From an uncultured Lachnospiraceae bacterium (GTDB lineage Bacteria > Bacillota > Clostridia > Lachnospirales > Lachnospiraceae): a DNA stretch of 45,256 bases. The notes under the pieces are model-generated. The model did no database searches. It was not told the origin of the DNA and saw only the letters and a list, made by a program, of their open reading frames with translations. The first letter of the stretch is position 1, and each line of letters opens with the position of its first letter. Both the position numbers and the translations under genes were made by a program. This document shows, one piece after another, positions 1-9,132 of this stretch. The stretch covers positions 1 to 45,256 of the forward strand of contig CAJOKX010000003.1 in assembly GCA_905235415.1 (NCBI GenBank), given 5' to 3'.

Positions 1-375
1 GAGGAGGGGAAGGTATGCGACATCTACTCGGCCTACGACGCGGGCAAGGTGGTGAATCCGCTCTCCATACAGGGCCAGATCGAAGGCGGGGTCCTGATGG
101 GAATGGGCTACGCCTGCACGGAAGACTTCCCGCTCAGTGAGTGCAGGAGCACGGCAAGGTACGGCAGGCTCGGACTTCTGCGCGCGGACCAGATTCCGGA
201 GATTCATGCAATCTGTGTCGAGCGGGACGAGCTGATGGGGGTCTCGTACGGCAGCAAAGGGATCGGAGAGATCACAACGATTCCGGCCGCGCCTGCCATC
301 GCCGGCGCATATTATGCATATGATCACGAGCTGAGATGCACCCTTCCGATGGAGCATACCTGGTACAGGAAATGA
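1..375 (+). CDS. Molybdopterin-binding subunit of a xanthine dehydrogenase-type hydroxylase, C-terminal end (partial)
   Basis: The frame is open from the left edge, so only the last 124 residues are visible. They match the end of the large molybdopterin-binding subunit of the xanthine oxidase family. AYDAGKVVNP followed by GQIEGG is the substrate-channel/cofactor-binding segment. SKGIGE near residue 89 of the fragment carries the Glu that acts as the catalytic base in this family, and it is followed by the usual Ala/Pro-rich helix (PAAPAIAGAYY). The neighbours ygeY, ygeW and carbamate kinase are typically found with selenium-dependent molybdenum hydroxylases, so a role in hydroxylating xanthine or a related purine is likely. 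The substrate cannot be told from this fragment. It could also be a nicotinate or other purine hydroxylase. A promoter lies between this gene and ygeY. Confidence 0.85.
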   Translation, partial: EEGKVCDIYSAYDAGKVVNPLSIQGQIEGGVLMGMGYACTEDFPLSECRSTARYGRLGLLRADQIPEIHAICVERDELMGVSYGSKGIGEITTIPAAPAIAGAYYAYDHELRCTLPMEHTWYRK

Positions 376-420
376 GCAGGAAATCAGCAGGAAATTAGCG
401 CCGGCGGCGCGCCGGTTCTC

Positions 421-448
421 TTGACATGTGCATACAAAATGGTACAAT
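421..448 (+). promoter_or_regulatory. Sigma-A promoter of the ygeY operon
   Basis: A perfect TTGACA (421-426) and TACAAT (443-448) are separated by 16 bp. An ACAAAATG direct repeat lies in the spacer (434-441) and again at 457-464. An inverted repeat AATGAAA...TTTCATT (446-452 and 471-477) overlaps the -10 element and the start region, as an operator would. This gives the ygeY group its own start, separate from the hydroxylase gene upstream. Confidence 0.75.
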
Positions 449-525
449 GAAATCAGACAAAATGTTTGGTTTCATTACAATATATCTTGCAACTGCCAAT
501 CTCATCATTAGGAGGGCTCTCATTC

Positions 526-1920
526 ATGGAACTTGATTATGAAAGAATCAAACAGGAAGCTGAAGGATACAAAAAAGACATGACCGCATTTCTTCGCGCT
601 ATGATCTCGCATCCGAGTGAGAGCTGTGAAGAGAAGGAAGTTGTCTGCTGCATCAAGGAAGAGATGGAGAAGGTCGGCTTTGACAAGGTCGAGATCGACG
701 GCCTGGGCAACGTCATCGGATGGGCCGGCAAGAACGGCGACATCGGCGACGACAAGAAGATCATCGCCATTGACGGGCACATCGATACGGTCGGCATCGG
801 CAACCGTGAAAACTGGACCGCGGATCCGTATGAAGGCTGGGAAGACGACGATGTCATCTACGGAAGAGGCGGCTCCGACCAGGAAGGCGGCACCGCATCC
901 GCTGTATATGCTGTCAAGATCATGAAGGACCTGGACCTGATCCCCGAGGGATACAAGGTCATGGTCGTCGGTTCCGTCATGGAAGAGGACTGCGACGGAC
1001 TGTGCTGGCAGTACATCGTCAACAAAGACAAGATCCGTCCCGAATTTGTCATTTCCACTGAGCCGACGGACGGCGGCATCTACAGAGGCCACAGAGGACG
1101 CATGGAGATCCGCGTGGACGTACACGGCGTCTCCTGCCACGGAAGCGCCCCGGAGCGCGGCGACAACGCGATCTACAAGATGGCGGATATTATCCAGGAC
1201 GTCCGTGCGCTCAACAACAATGACTGTACCGAGTCTACAGCGATCAAGGGCCTTGCCAAGATGCTGACCCCGAAGTACAACCCGGATCACTATGAAGACG
1301 CAAGATTCCTCGGCAGGGGCACCTGCACGGTCTCACAGATCTTCTATACCTCACCGAGCCGCTGCGCCGTCGCAGACTCCTGCTCGATCTCCATTGACCG
1401 CCGCATGACGGCCGGCGAGACCTGGGACAGCTGCCTGAAGGAGATCGAGGATCTTCCGGCAGTGCGCAAGTACGGGGACGACGTGAAGGTCTCCATGTAC
1501 ATGTATGACCGTCCGGCATGGACCGGTGAAGTCTATGAGACAGAGGCGTATTTCCCGACCTGGATCAACAAGGAGAGCGCTGCACATGTGAAGTGCCTGG
1601 TGGACGCGCACAAAGCGCTGTACGGCGATAAGAGAATGGGCCCGGAGAGCCAGAAAGAGCTCCGCGACCGTCCGCTGACTGACAAATGGACCTTCTCGAC
1701 CAACGGCGTCGCCATCCAGGGACGCTACGGCATCCCGTGCGTCGGATTCGGACCGGGCGCCGAGAGCCAGGCGCACGCGCCCAACGAGATCACCTGGAAG
1801 CAGGATCTTGTGAGGGTCTGCGCGGTTCTGACCGCGGCCATCCCGCTGTATACGACCGAAGAAAAGACCGACGATGTCACGGTATTCCGCGCAGGAAAGA
1901 CCGACAACAATATCGTATAA
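526..1920 (+). CDS. ygeY: YgeY family selenium metabolism-linked hydrolase (M20 metallopeptidase superfamily)
   Basis: This 464-residue M20-type amidohydrolase probably cleaves an amide or carbamoyl bond in a ureido intermediate of purine breakdown. Metal-site motifs are visible: DGHIDTVG (H85, D87), [10 protein letters not shown] (D118), MEEDCDG (E153/E154), STEPTD, and a C-terminal QAHAPNE His. The dimerisation domain sits between about residues 195 and 330. The reading frame stays open further upstream, but the ATG at 526 is chosen because AGGAGG lies at 510-515 with normal spacing and the protein then has the family length. It is followed by ygeW, as in many selenium-linked clusters. The exact substrate is inferred; the family is known mainly by co-occurrence and by its need in gut bacterial urate use. 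Confidence 0.9.
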   Translation: MELDYERIKQEAEGYKKDMTAFLRAMISHPSESCEEKEVVCCIKEEMEKVGFDKVEIDGLGNVIGWAGKNGDIGDDKKIIAIDGHIDTVGIGNRENWTADPYEGWEDDDVIYGRGGSDQEGGTASAVYAVKIMKDLDLIPEGYKVMVVGSVMEEDCDGLCWQYIVNKDKIRPEFVISTEPTDGGIYRGHRGRMEIRVDVHGVSCHGSAPERGDNAIYKMADIIQDVRALNNNDCTESTAIKGLAKMLTPKYNPDHYEDARFLGRGTCTVSQIFYTSPSRCAVADSCSISIDRRMTAGETWDSCLKEIEDLPAVRKYGDDVKVSMYMYDRPAWTGEVYETEAYFPTWINKESAAHVKCLVDAHKALYGDKRMGPESQKELRDRPLTDKWTFSTNGVAIQGRYGIPCVGFGPGAESQAHAPNEITWKQDLVRVCAVLTAAIPLYTTEEKTDDVTVFRAGKTDNNIV

Positions 1921-1944
1921 TGCTGCTCATTGTGAGGGATCAGG

Positions 1945-1967
1945 CCCCCTGAAGGGGTCTGACCCCT
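1945..1967 (+). other. Two mutually exclusive hairpins between ygeY and ygeW
   Basis: CCCCT at 1946-1950 can pair with AGGGG at 1953-1957. The same AGGGG, extended to AGGGGTC, can instead pair with GACCCCT at 1961-1967, which is followed by a short CTTAAA. It is not a strong intrinsic terminator. It may be an mRNA processing or stability element that sets the ygeY to ygeW ratio. Confidence 0.4.
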
Positions 1968-2002
1968 CTTAAACAACAAACAACAAAGAAAGGAAAACCA
2001 AC

Positions 2003-3199
2003 ATGGACAAGGGACTGCAGGCATTTATCGACAAACTGAACACGCTGTCATTCGGCAACATGTATGAGAATGATTTCTACTTTACATGGGATAAAACCGA
2101 TGATGAACTTGCTGCCGTTTTCACAGTCGCCGATGCGCTGAGATATATGAGAGAGCAGAACATCTCCACGAAGATCTTTGATTCCGGACTGGGTATCTCG
2201 ATCTTCCGCGACAATTCCACCCGTACCAGATTCTCGTTTGCATCCGCCTGCAACCTGCTCGGTCTGGAAGTGCAGGACCTGGATGAGAAGAAGAGTCAGA
2301 TCGCGCACGGCGAGACGGTCAGGGAGACCGCGAACATGGTGTCCTTCATGGCGGACGTCATCGGTATCCGCGACGATATGTACATCGGAAAAGGCCACAC
2401 CTATCAGAAGACGGTCGTCGACGCTGTCACGCAGGGCTATCACGACGGAATTCTGGAACAGAAGCCGACGCTGGTCAACCTGCAGTGCGACGTGGACCAT
2501 CCGACCCAGTGCATGGCCGATATGGAAGAGATTATCCATTACTTCGGCGGCGTCGAGAACCTGAAAGGGAAGAAGCTGGCCATGACATGGGCCTATTCGC
2601 CCAGCTACGGCAAGCCGCTGTCCGTCCCGCAGGGCGTGATCGGACTGATGACCCGTTTCGGAATGGACGTCGTCCTGGCGCATCCGGAAGGATATGATGT
2701 ATTCCCGGAATGCGAGGAGATCGCCAGAAAGAACGCTGCAAAGAGCGGCGGAAGCTTTACCAAGACCAACAGCATGGCGGAAGCCTTCAAGGATGCGGAT
2801 ATTGTATATCCCAAGAGCTGGGCGCCCTTCGCGGCCATGGAGAAGAGAACCGAGCTGTACGGAAACGGGGACTTCGACGGCATCGACGCCCTGGAGAAGG
2901 AGCTGCTGGCGCAGAACGCCGAGCACAAGGACTGGACCTGCAGCGAAGAACTGATGAAGACGACCAAAGACGGCAAGGCCCTGTACCTGCACTGCCTGCC
3001 GGCTGACATTTCCGGCGTCTCCTGCGAGCAGGGAGAGGTCGATGCGTCCGTCTTCGAGCGCTACATTGATCCGCTGTACAAAGAGGCTTCCTACAAGCCG
3101 TATATCATCGCGGCAATGATCTTCCTTGCAAAATGCAAGAATCCGCAGGAAACCCTGAAGAAGCTCGCTGAGAGAAATCAGCCCAGACTGTTTCAGTAA
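2003..3199 (+). CDS. ygeW: YgeW, knotted carbamoyltransferase paralogue
   Basis: This 398-residue protein belongs to the aspartate/ornithine carbamoyltransferase superfamily. It carries the carbamoyl-phosphate loop STRTR (residues 72-76), the HPTQ motif (near 165) and the LHCLPAD segment near residue 332. It is longer than ArgF or PyrB (about 300-340 residues), in keeping with the YgeW family. Carbamate kinase follows directly. The two together suggest phosphorolysis of a carbamoylated (ureido) substrate to carbamoyl phosphate, which is then used to make ATP. The ATG at 2003 lies after GAAAGGAAAA. The family assignment is firm. The substrate, perhaps a ureido derivative of 2,3-diaminopropionate given dpaL nearby, is inference. 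Confidence 0.92.
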   Translation: MDKGLQAFIDKLNTLSFGNMYENDFYFTWDKTDDELAAVFTVADALRYMREQNISTKIFDSGLGISIFRDNSTRTRFSFASACNLLGLEVQDLDEKKSQIAHGETVRETANMVSFMADVIGIRDDMYIGKGHTYQKTVVDAVTQGYHDGILEQKPTLVNLQCDVDHPTQCMADMEEIIHYFGGVENLKGKKLAMTWAYSPSYGKPLSVPQGVIGLMTRFGMDVVLAHPEGYDVFPECEEIARKNAAKSGGSFTKTNSMAEAFKDADIVYPKSWAPFAAMEKRTELYGNGDFDGIDALEKELLAQNAEHKDWTCSEELMKTTKDGKALYLHCLPADISGVSCEQGEVDASVFERYIDPLYKEASYKPYIIAAMIFLAKCKNPQETLKKLAERNQPRLFQ

Positions 3200-3233
3200 G
3201 ACAGAATAAGCCGGTCCACAGGAGGATGCAGGT

Positions 3234-4175
3234 ATGGCACACAGAGTGGTAATTGCGCTGGGCGGAAATGCGCTCGGCAACAATCTTCCTGAACAGATGA
3301 TTGCGACCCGCAGCACTGCGAAGGCCATTGTGGATCTGATCGAGGAAGGCTGCGAGGTGGTCATCGCACACGGAAACGGACCGCAGGTCGGAATGATCCA
3401 GAACGCGATGATCGAACTGGTCCGCTCGGATCCCGAGAAGTACATCACGGTTCCGCTGTCGGTCTGTGTTGCAATGAGTCAGGGGTACATCGGGTACGAT
3501 CTTCAGAACGCGATGCGCGAGGAGATGCTCAACCGGGGCATCGACGTCGGCGTCGCCACCGTGCTGACACAGGTGGAGGTGGACCCGGACGATCCGGCGT
3601 TCGAGCATCCCACGAAGCCCATCGGCGCCTTCATGACCAAAGAAGAGGCTATGAAGCTGGTCGAGGAGAGGAACTATACGGTCATTGAGGATTCCGGCAG
3701 AGGGTACCGCCGTGTGGTTGCCTCCCCCAAGCCCGTCTCCATCGTTGAGATCGGAACCATCCGTTCCCTGGTCGAGACCAACCATGTTGTCATTGCCTGC
3801 GGCGGCGGAGGCATCCCGGTTTTCAAAACGGAGGGGAACCATCTCAAGGGCGCCGCGGCCGTCATCGACAAGGACTACGCAGCGGAAAGACTGGCGGAAG
3901 AGGTGGATGCGGATACGCTGATCATCCTCACCGCCGTGGAACACGTGGCGGTCGGGTTCAACACGCCCGGACAGAGAGAACTTACAGATATCACCGTAGA
4001 AGAAGCAAAACAATATATCAGGGACGGTGAATTCGCCCCCGGCTCCATGCTTCCCAAAGTGGAGGCGGCCGTCCGGTTTGCGCAGTCCGCCCCCGGGAGA
4101 AAGTCTCTGATCACACTGCTTGAGAAGGCCAGAGACGGGATCAATGGGCTGACAGGCACTGTCATCCATTCCTGA
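3234..4175 (+). CDS. arcC: Carbamate kinase (ArcC/YqeA type)
   Basis: This 313-residue amino-acid-kinase-fold enzyme transfers phosphate between carbamoyl phosphate and ADP, giving ATP, CO2 and ammonia in the catabolic direction. The N-terminal ALGGNALG and AHGNGPQVG are the nucleotide and carbamate binding loops. ACGGGGIPV and the later AVIDKDYAAERLA are also characteristic. The start at 3234 has AGGAGG at 3220-3225. There is no arginine deiminase or ornithine carbamoyltransferase here, and the gene sits behind ygeW, so it most likely serves the ureide/purine route and not the arginine deiminase pathway. Confidence 0.95.
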   Translation: MAHRVVIALGGNALGNNLPEQMIATRSTAKAIVDLIEEGCEVVIAHGNGPQVGMIQNAMIELVRSDPEKYITVPLSVCVAMSQGYIGYDLQNAMREEMLNRGIDVGVATVLTQVEVDPDDPAFEHPTKPIGAFMTKEEAMKLVEERNYTVIEDSGRGYRRVVASPKPVSIVEIGTIRSLVETNHVVIACGGGGIPVFKTEGNHLKGAAAVIDKDYAAERLAEEVDADTLIILTAVEHVAVGFNTPGQRELTDITVEEAKQYIRDGEFAPGSMLPKVEAAVRFAQSAPGRKSLITLLEKARDGINGLTGTVIHS

Positions 4176-4195
4176 GCAAGAAAGGAGAACCTGTT

Positions 4196-5677
4196 GTGGT
4201 AAAGATTGACCTGACTATAAAGAAAGACGTCCTTGCGCATAATATCCGCAAGGCAAAGGAGAACAAGATCCTCATTCCCACGATTGACCAGATGATGCAC
4301 CCGGAGCATACGCCGGAGAAGGTGAAGGAAGGTCTCAAAAATGTGGGCCTGTGGGATGTGAATCCGCTGAACCTGTTCCGCATCACCTGGAAAAATGAGC
4401 CGAAGGAAAGCGGCGGGCTGTACAACGAGGTCCCGAACTATATCGAGATCCCGAGTTCTGTATCCGGCGTTCCCTGCCGTATTGTCGCGATGGTTGGAAA
4501 ATGGTTCCCGACAGGCTGCCATAAGGTCGGCGCATCTTTCGGATGCCTGGCGCCGAGACTGGTCACCGGACAGTTTGACGTGGATGCGCAGAAAGCAGTC
4601 TGGCCCTCCACCGGCAACTACTGCAGAGGCGGCGCATTCAACTCCGCGCTCCTGGGCGCGAAGGGCGTGGCAATCCTTCCCGCAGAGATGAGCCAGGAGC
4701 GGTTTGACTGGCTGCATGAGATCGGGGCAGAGGTCATTGCGACCCCCGGCTGCGAGAGCAATGTCAAGGAGATCTTCGACAAGACCAATGAACTGAAGAT
4801 GGATCCGCAGTATATGATCTTCAACCAGTTCGCCGAGATGGGCAACCCGATGTGGCATTACAACGTCACCGGCAACGCTCTTGTGGACGTCTTTGAAGCC
4901 ATCAAAAAAGACGGAGACCGCTTCGCGGGCGCATGCTTCACCTCCGGATCGGCCGGCACCATGTCAACCGGCGACCGTCTGAAAGAACTGTATCCGAACC
5001 TGAAGCTGGCAGTCGGCGAGGCTCTGCAGTGCCCGACCCTGCTCAACAACGGATTCGGCGGCCACAGGATCGAGGGCATCGGCGACAAGCATGTTCCGTG
5101 GATCCACAACGTGAAGAATACGGATATGGTGATCGACATCGACGATGAGGATTCCCAGAGACTCCTTCGCCTGTTCAATACGCCCGAAGGCCAGGCGTAC
5201 CTGAAGGACGAGCTCAGGCTGGATCCGGAGATGATCGGGAAGCTCACCTGGCTCGGCATCAGCGGAATCGCCAACGTCCTGTGCTGCATCAAGATGGCGA
5301 AATACTACGAGTTCACAGAGCATGACGTGGTCGGAACCGTCCTGACCGACTCCGCAGTGATGTACGGAAGCCGCGTCGCTGAGCTGAATGAAATGTACGG
5401 CGCATACAGTGTCGGCGAAGCGCAGCTTGACCACAATCTGCACATGCTGAACCTGAAGACCGACAACATGGAAGAGCTTACCTATGTGAGCCGCAAGCGG
5501 ATTCACAACCTGAAATATTACACTTGGGTCGAACAGCAGGGAATGACAGTCGAAGATTTGAACGCTTTGTGGTATGATACCGAAGGCACCTGGGATACGG
5601 TTCATCATCAGGCGAAGGAACTGGATGAACTCATCAACGCGTTTAATGAGGAATCCGGCGTTCTGAATCTGCTTTGA
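4196..5677 (+). CDS. Fold-type II PLP-dependent enzyme of unknown substrate (cysteine-synthase-like)
   Basis: This 493-residue protein resembles the tryptophan synthase beta/cysteine synthase superfamily. Visible features are HKVGAS with K110 as the likely Schiff-base lysine, STGNYCRGG (138-146) as the substrate-carboxylate loop, and TSGSAGTMSTGD (about 250-262) as a possible phosphate-binding Gly-rich loop. It is about 100-150 residues longer than cysteine synthase and has an extra N-terminal region and a Tyr/Asn-rich C-terminal extension. The start is GTG at 4196 after AAAGGAG. It lies 20 bp behind carbamate kinase and before serC, so it is probably co-transcribed with ygeY-ygeW-arcC. The order suggests a role on an amino-acid intermediate of the same route. 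It is not the ammonia-lyase of this pathway, which is encoded separately at 9133. Its reaction is unknown to me. Confidence 0.75.
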   Translation: MVKIDLTIKKDVLAHNIRKAKENKILIPTIDQMMHPEHTPEKVKEGLKNVGLWDVNPLNLFRITWKNEPKESGGLYNEVPNYIEIPSSVSGVPCRIVAMVGKWFPTGCHKVGASFGCLAPRLVTGQFDVDAQKAVWPSTGNYCRGGAFNSALLGAKGVAILPAEMSQERFDWLHEIGAEVIATPGCESNVKEIFDKTNELKMDPQYMIFNQFAEMGNPMWHYNVTGNALVDVFEAIKKDGDRFAGACFTSGSAGTMSTGDRLKELYPNLKLAVGEALQCPTLLNNGFGGHRIEGIGDKHVPWIHNVKNTDMVIDIDDEDSQRLLRLFNTPEGQAYLKDELRLDPEMIGKLTWLGISGIANVLCCIKMAKYYEFTEHDVVGTVLTDSAVMYGSRVAELNEMYGAYSVGEAQLDHNLHMLNLKTDNMEELTYVSRKRIHNLKYYTWVEQQGMTVEDLNALWYDTEGTWDTVHHQAKELDELINAFNEESGVLNLL

Positions 5678-5721
5678 TCCCGTATGCCCTGACTGACGAG
5701 TTATATCAGGAGGTATGAATC

Positions 5722-6813
5722 ATGCTCGAAAACAGAATCTACAATTTTTCCGCCGGTCCGTCTATGCTTCCGGAAGAAGTTCTTCTGAAAGCGCAGAAGG
5801 ATATGCTCAACTATAACGGTTCGGGAATGTCTGTCATGGAAATGAGCCACCGCTCAAAGGTCTATGACAAGATTATCTGCGACGCACAGGAGAATCTGCG
5901 CAAAGTCCTGTCCATTCCGGACAATTACAAAGTCCTGTTCCTGCAGGGCGGCGCGACCGGCATGTTTACGGCGATTCCGCTCAATCTCGCCAGGACCGGG
6001 TCTGCCGACTATATCGTAACGGGCAATTTCTCCGGCGGCGCATTCAAGGAGGCGAAGAAGTATCTCAAGGAAGCAAGATGCGCAGGCACCACCGAATCCG
6101 AGAACTTCACAAGGATCCCGAACCAGGACGAGCTGGATCTGAATCCGGACGCAGACTATGTGCACATCTGCGAGAACAACACCATTTTCGGAACCAAATG
6201 GCACACGCTTCCTGAGACCGGCAATGTCCCGCTTGTCGCGGACATGTCCTCCTGCATCCTGTCTGAGCCTGTTGACGTGAGCAAGTACGGCGTCATCTAC
6301 GGCGGCGCGCAGAAGAATATGGCGCCTGCAGGATTCGCGGTTGTGATCATCCGTGACGACCTGCTCGGAAATGCAAGCGATCTGTGCCCGAAGATCTGGA
6401 ATTTCACAGTCCAGGCAGACAAGAATTCGATGCTGAACACACCGCCGACCTATCCGATCTATATCTGCAACCTTGTGCTGGAATGGATCCTCAATGACAT
6501 CGGCGGACTGGAAAACATGAAGAAACGCAACGTGGAGAAAGCCTCCCTGCTGTATGATTATCTGGAATCCACCGACTTCTATAAGTCCGCGGTGCAGAAA
6601 GACAGCCGTTCCATCATGAACGTCACCTTCCGCACGGGCGACGACGAGCTGGACAAGAAGTTTGTGGCAGAGTCTGTTGAACATGGATTCACAAACCTGA
6701 AGGGACACCGTCTGGTCGGCGGCATGAGAGCGTCGATCTACAACGCGATGCCCAGAGAAGGCGTTGAAGCTCTGATCGAATTCATGAAGGAGTTTGAGAA
6801 AAACAACAAATAA
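5722..6813 (+). CDS. serC: Phosphoserine aminotransferase
   Basis: This 363-residue class V aminotransferase converts 3-phosphohydroxypyruvate and glutamate to phosphoserine in serine synthesis. The N-terminus YNFSAGPSMLP is diagnostic, followed by MEMSHRSK, LFLQGGATGMF and YGGAQKNMAPAG, which holds the PLP lysine (near residue 197). The C-terminal HRLVGGMRASIYNAMP is also typical. A strong AGGAGGT at 5708-5714 sets the ATG. It forms a block with the short serA and the DUF1015 gene that follow, a grouping common in clostridia. No phosphoserine phosphatase is present in the window. Confidence 0.96.
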   Translation: MLENRIYNFSAGPSMLPEEVLLKAQKDMLNYNGSGMSVMEMSHRSKVYDKIICDAQENLRKVLSIPDNYKVLFLQGGATGMFTAIPLNLARTGSADYIVTGNFSGGAFKEAKKYLKEARCAGTTESENFTRIPNQDELDLNPDADYVHICENNTIFGTKWHTLPETGNVPLVADMSSCILSEPVDVSKYGVIYGGAQKNMAPAGFAVVIIRDDLLGNASDLCPKIWNFTVQADKNSMLNTPPTYPIYICNLVLEWILNDIGGLENMKKRNVEKASLLYDYLESTDFYKSAVQKDSRSIMNVTFRTGDDELDKKFVAESVEHGFTNLKGHRLVGGMRASIYNAMPREGVEALIEFMKEFEKNNK

Positions 6814-6878
6814 CAAATAATCATACATATCAGTTCGTCAGGCATATGTCTCTGCTCTGAAGAGAAAGGAGAATTGCA

Positions 6879-7784
6879 ATGGTACGTGTATTAGCTTCCG
6901 ATGGTATGGATAAGACAGCAGTGAAAGCTCTGGAAGAGGCCGGGTATGAAGTTGTACAGCAGTTTTATGATGCCGGCCAGCTGAAAGAACAAGTGAAAGA
7001 ATTTGACGTTCTTGTCGTGAGATCCGCGACAAAAGTCAGAAAAGACATCATCGACTGTGCCGCCGCGGCCGGAAGGCTTAAGCTGATCATCCGCGGCGGG
7101 GTCGGGATGGACAATATTGACGTTGCATATGCAAGAGACAAAGGGCTCACGGTCACCAATACGCCTTCCGCGTCCAGCGCCTCCGTCGCTGAGCTGACGA
7201 TTGCGCACATGTTCGCGCTGTCCCGTTTCCTCTACATCTCCAATGTAACGATGCGGGAAGGAAAATGGGAAAAGAAGGCGTACAAGGGCGTGGAGCTGTC
7301 CGGAAAGACGCTCGGCATCATCGGGATGGGCCGGATCGGCCTGGAAGTGGCAAAACGCGCCGATGCGCTGGGCATGACGGTTCTCTACACCAGCAGGCAC
7401 AAGAAAGATCTTCCGGACTATGAATATACAACGCTGGAGGATCTTCTCGGAAGGTGTGACTATGTGTCTCTGCACATGCCCGCCCGGGAGGACGGACAGC
7501 CGCTTCTTGACGCAGAGAAGATCGCCCTCATGAAAGACGGGGCATTTCTGATCAATGTGGCAAGAGGCTCCCTGGTGGATACATCGGCCCTGTGCGATGC
7601 GCTGGATGACGGCAGACTGTCCGGCGCGGCCCTTGACGTCTATACCGAAGAGCCCTGCACGGATGAAAGACTCCTGCATCACCCGAAGGTTTCCCTGACG
7701 CCGCATATCGGCGCTTCCACAAAAGAAGCCCAGAAGAGAATCGGCCAGGAGACCGTACAGATTATCCGCGGGATGTTTGGGTGA
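6879..7784 (+). CDS. serA: D-3-phosphoglycerate dehydrogenase-like 2-hydroxyacid dehydrogenase, short form
   Basis: This 301-residue NAD-dependent dehydrogenase has the Rossmann motif GIIGMGRIG (about 145-153), INVARGSLVD with the catalytic Arg, TEEP with the Glu, and TPHIGAST with the catalytic His. It ends soon after the nucleotide domain and has no ACT or other C-terminal regulatory domain, so serine feedback through ACT is not expected. Its place between serC and DUF1015 supports oxidation of 3-phosphoglycerate. A second, ACT-containing homologue is encoded at 11329-12501 on the other strand, so one of the two may act on a different hydroxyacid. AAAGGAG at 6865-6871 supports the start. 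Confidence 0.85.
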   Translation: MVRVLASDGMDKTAVKALEEAGYEVVQQFYDAGQLKEQVKEFDVLVVRSATKVRKDIIDCAAAAGRLKLIIRGGVGMDNIDVAYARDKGLTVTNTPSASSASVAELTIAHMFALSRFLYISNVTMREGKWEKKAYKGVELSGKTLGIIGMGRIGLEVAKRADALGMTVLYTSRHKKDLPDYEYTTLEDLLGRCDYVSLHMPAREDGQPLLDAEKIALMKDGAFLINVARGSLVDTSALCDALDDGRLSGAALDVYTEEPCTDERLLHHPKVSLTPHIGASTKEAQKRIGQETVQIIRGMFG

Positions 7785-7814
7785 AGTCCCGCATCAGCGG
7801 CAAGGAGGACAGAG

Positions 7815-9119
7815 ATGGCATACAGCTGGAATCAACTGGGACTGAAGATCCCGCACATCATGGTTCCGAAAGACGGGACAGACTATGAGAAATGGTCGGT
7901 TGTCGCATGTGACCAGTACACGTCGGATCCGGATTACTGGAAGAGGGCGGACGAACTGGTTGGGGACGCACCGTCCACGCTGCGCCTGATGCTTCCCGAG
8001 TATTATCTGGGAAGTGAAGACGAAGAGAAACGGATAAAAGGGATCCGCCGGTCCATGGAGGACTATGTGTCGGGCGGCATCCTTCAGACACTTCCCGCAG
8101 GCTGTATGCTTGTCAGAAGGAGCGCGGAAGGAAGAAGCCGGCTGGGCCTGGTGATCTGCGTCGACCTGGATGCATTTGACTACAGACCGGGGGCGGCTTC
8201 TCTGATCCGTTCCACGGAGAAGACCATCGTCGAGCGGATTCCGCCCAGGCTGAAGATCCGCAGGGGCGCTCCGCTGGAGCTTCCGCATATTCTGATCCTG
8301 ATTGATGATCCGGACCGCACGGTGATCGAACCGCTCGAGAAAGCGGAAGGATCCAGCGTCATCTATGACACGGACCTGATGCTTGGCGGAGGACACATCA
8401 CCGGATCGTTCATTCCGGAGGATCAGATGGAAGGCGCGCGCCTTGCCATGTCCGGTCTCTATGACAAAGCCGTCAGCGTCTATGGAGACGGCAAAGCGAT
8501 GCTGATGGCAATGGGCGACGGCAACCATTCCCTGGCGACCGCCAAGGCCAGCTGGGAAGAGATCAAGAAAACCCTCAGCGAAGAGCAGCGCGCCTCTCAT
8601 CCGGCCCGCTACGCTCTGTGCGAGCTTGAAAATGTGCATGATGAAGGCATCGTATTTGAACCGATCCACCGCGTCATGTTCGGCGCACAGGAGGGGGACG
8701 GTGCAAAGATCCTGGATGAGACCGTCCGTGTCCTGAAAGCACAGAATGGGGATGCCTTCCTTGCCCCGGCCAAAACCGCTGCCGGAGAGAAGCAGTACGC
8801 CATCCCTGTCATCGCAGGCGGCGAAGAAAAAACACTGATCATAGACCACCCCGCCTCCGGAATCGAGGTCGGTGCGCTGCAGAATGCGCTCGATGAACTG
8901 GTGACCGGAAAGGGTTATAAGATCGACTATATCCATGGCGAAGACGCCGTGCGGTCGCTGTCGGAGAATCCGGCCAATGCGGGATTCCTGCTTCCTCCGA
9001 TGGATAAGTTCCGTCTGTTCCCGGCAGTCGCCTCTGACGGCGCGCTTCCGAGGAAGACCTTCTCCATGGGAGAAGCGGTTGAAAAACGCTACTATATCGA
9101 AGCCAGAAGCCTGGTGTGA
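7815..9119 (+). CDS. DUF1015 family protein, serine-cluster associated
   Basis: This 434-residue protein has the DUF1015 hallmarks: WSVVACDQYTSDP near the N-terminus, LRLMLPEYYLG, MAMGDGNHSLATAK in the middle and LLPPMDKF near the C-terminus. No signal peptide or membrane segment is seen. The conserved GDGNHS patch looks like a nucleotide or metal site, but the family has no firmly established function. It follows serA by 30 bp with AAGGAGG before the ATG, and dpaL begins 13 bp after its stop. The constant link of this family with serC/serA suggests an accessory role in serine or hydroxyacid metabolism. Confidence 0.85.
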   Translation: MAYSWNQLGLKIPHIMVPKDGTDYEKWSVVACDQYTSDPDYWKRADELVGDAPSTLRLMLPEYYLGSEDEEKRIKGIRRSMEDYVSGGILQTLPAGCMLVRRSAEGRSRLGLVICVDLDAFDYRPGAASLIRSTEKTIVERIPPRLKIRRGAPLELPHILILIDDPDRTVIEPLEKAEGSSVIYDTDLMLGGGHITGSFIPEDQMEGARLAMSGLYDKAVSVYGDGKAMLMAMGDGNHSLATAKASWEEIKKTLSEEQRASHPARYALCELENVHDEGIVFEPIHRVMFGAQEGDGAKILDETVRVLKAQNGDAFLAPAKTAAGEKQYAIPVIAGGEEKTLIIDHPASGIEVGALQNALDELVTGKGYKIDYIHGEDAVRSLSENPANAGFLLPPMDKFRLFPAVASDGALPRKTFSMGEAVEKRYYIEARSLV

Positions 9120-9132
9120 GGATCAATACGCC

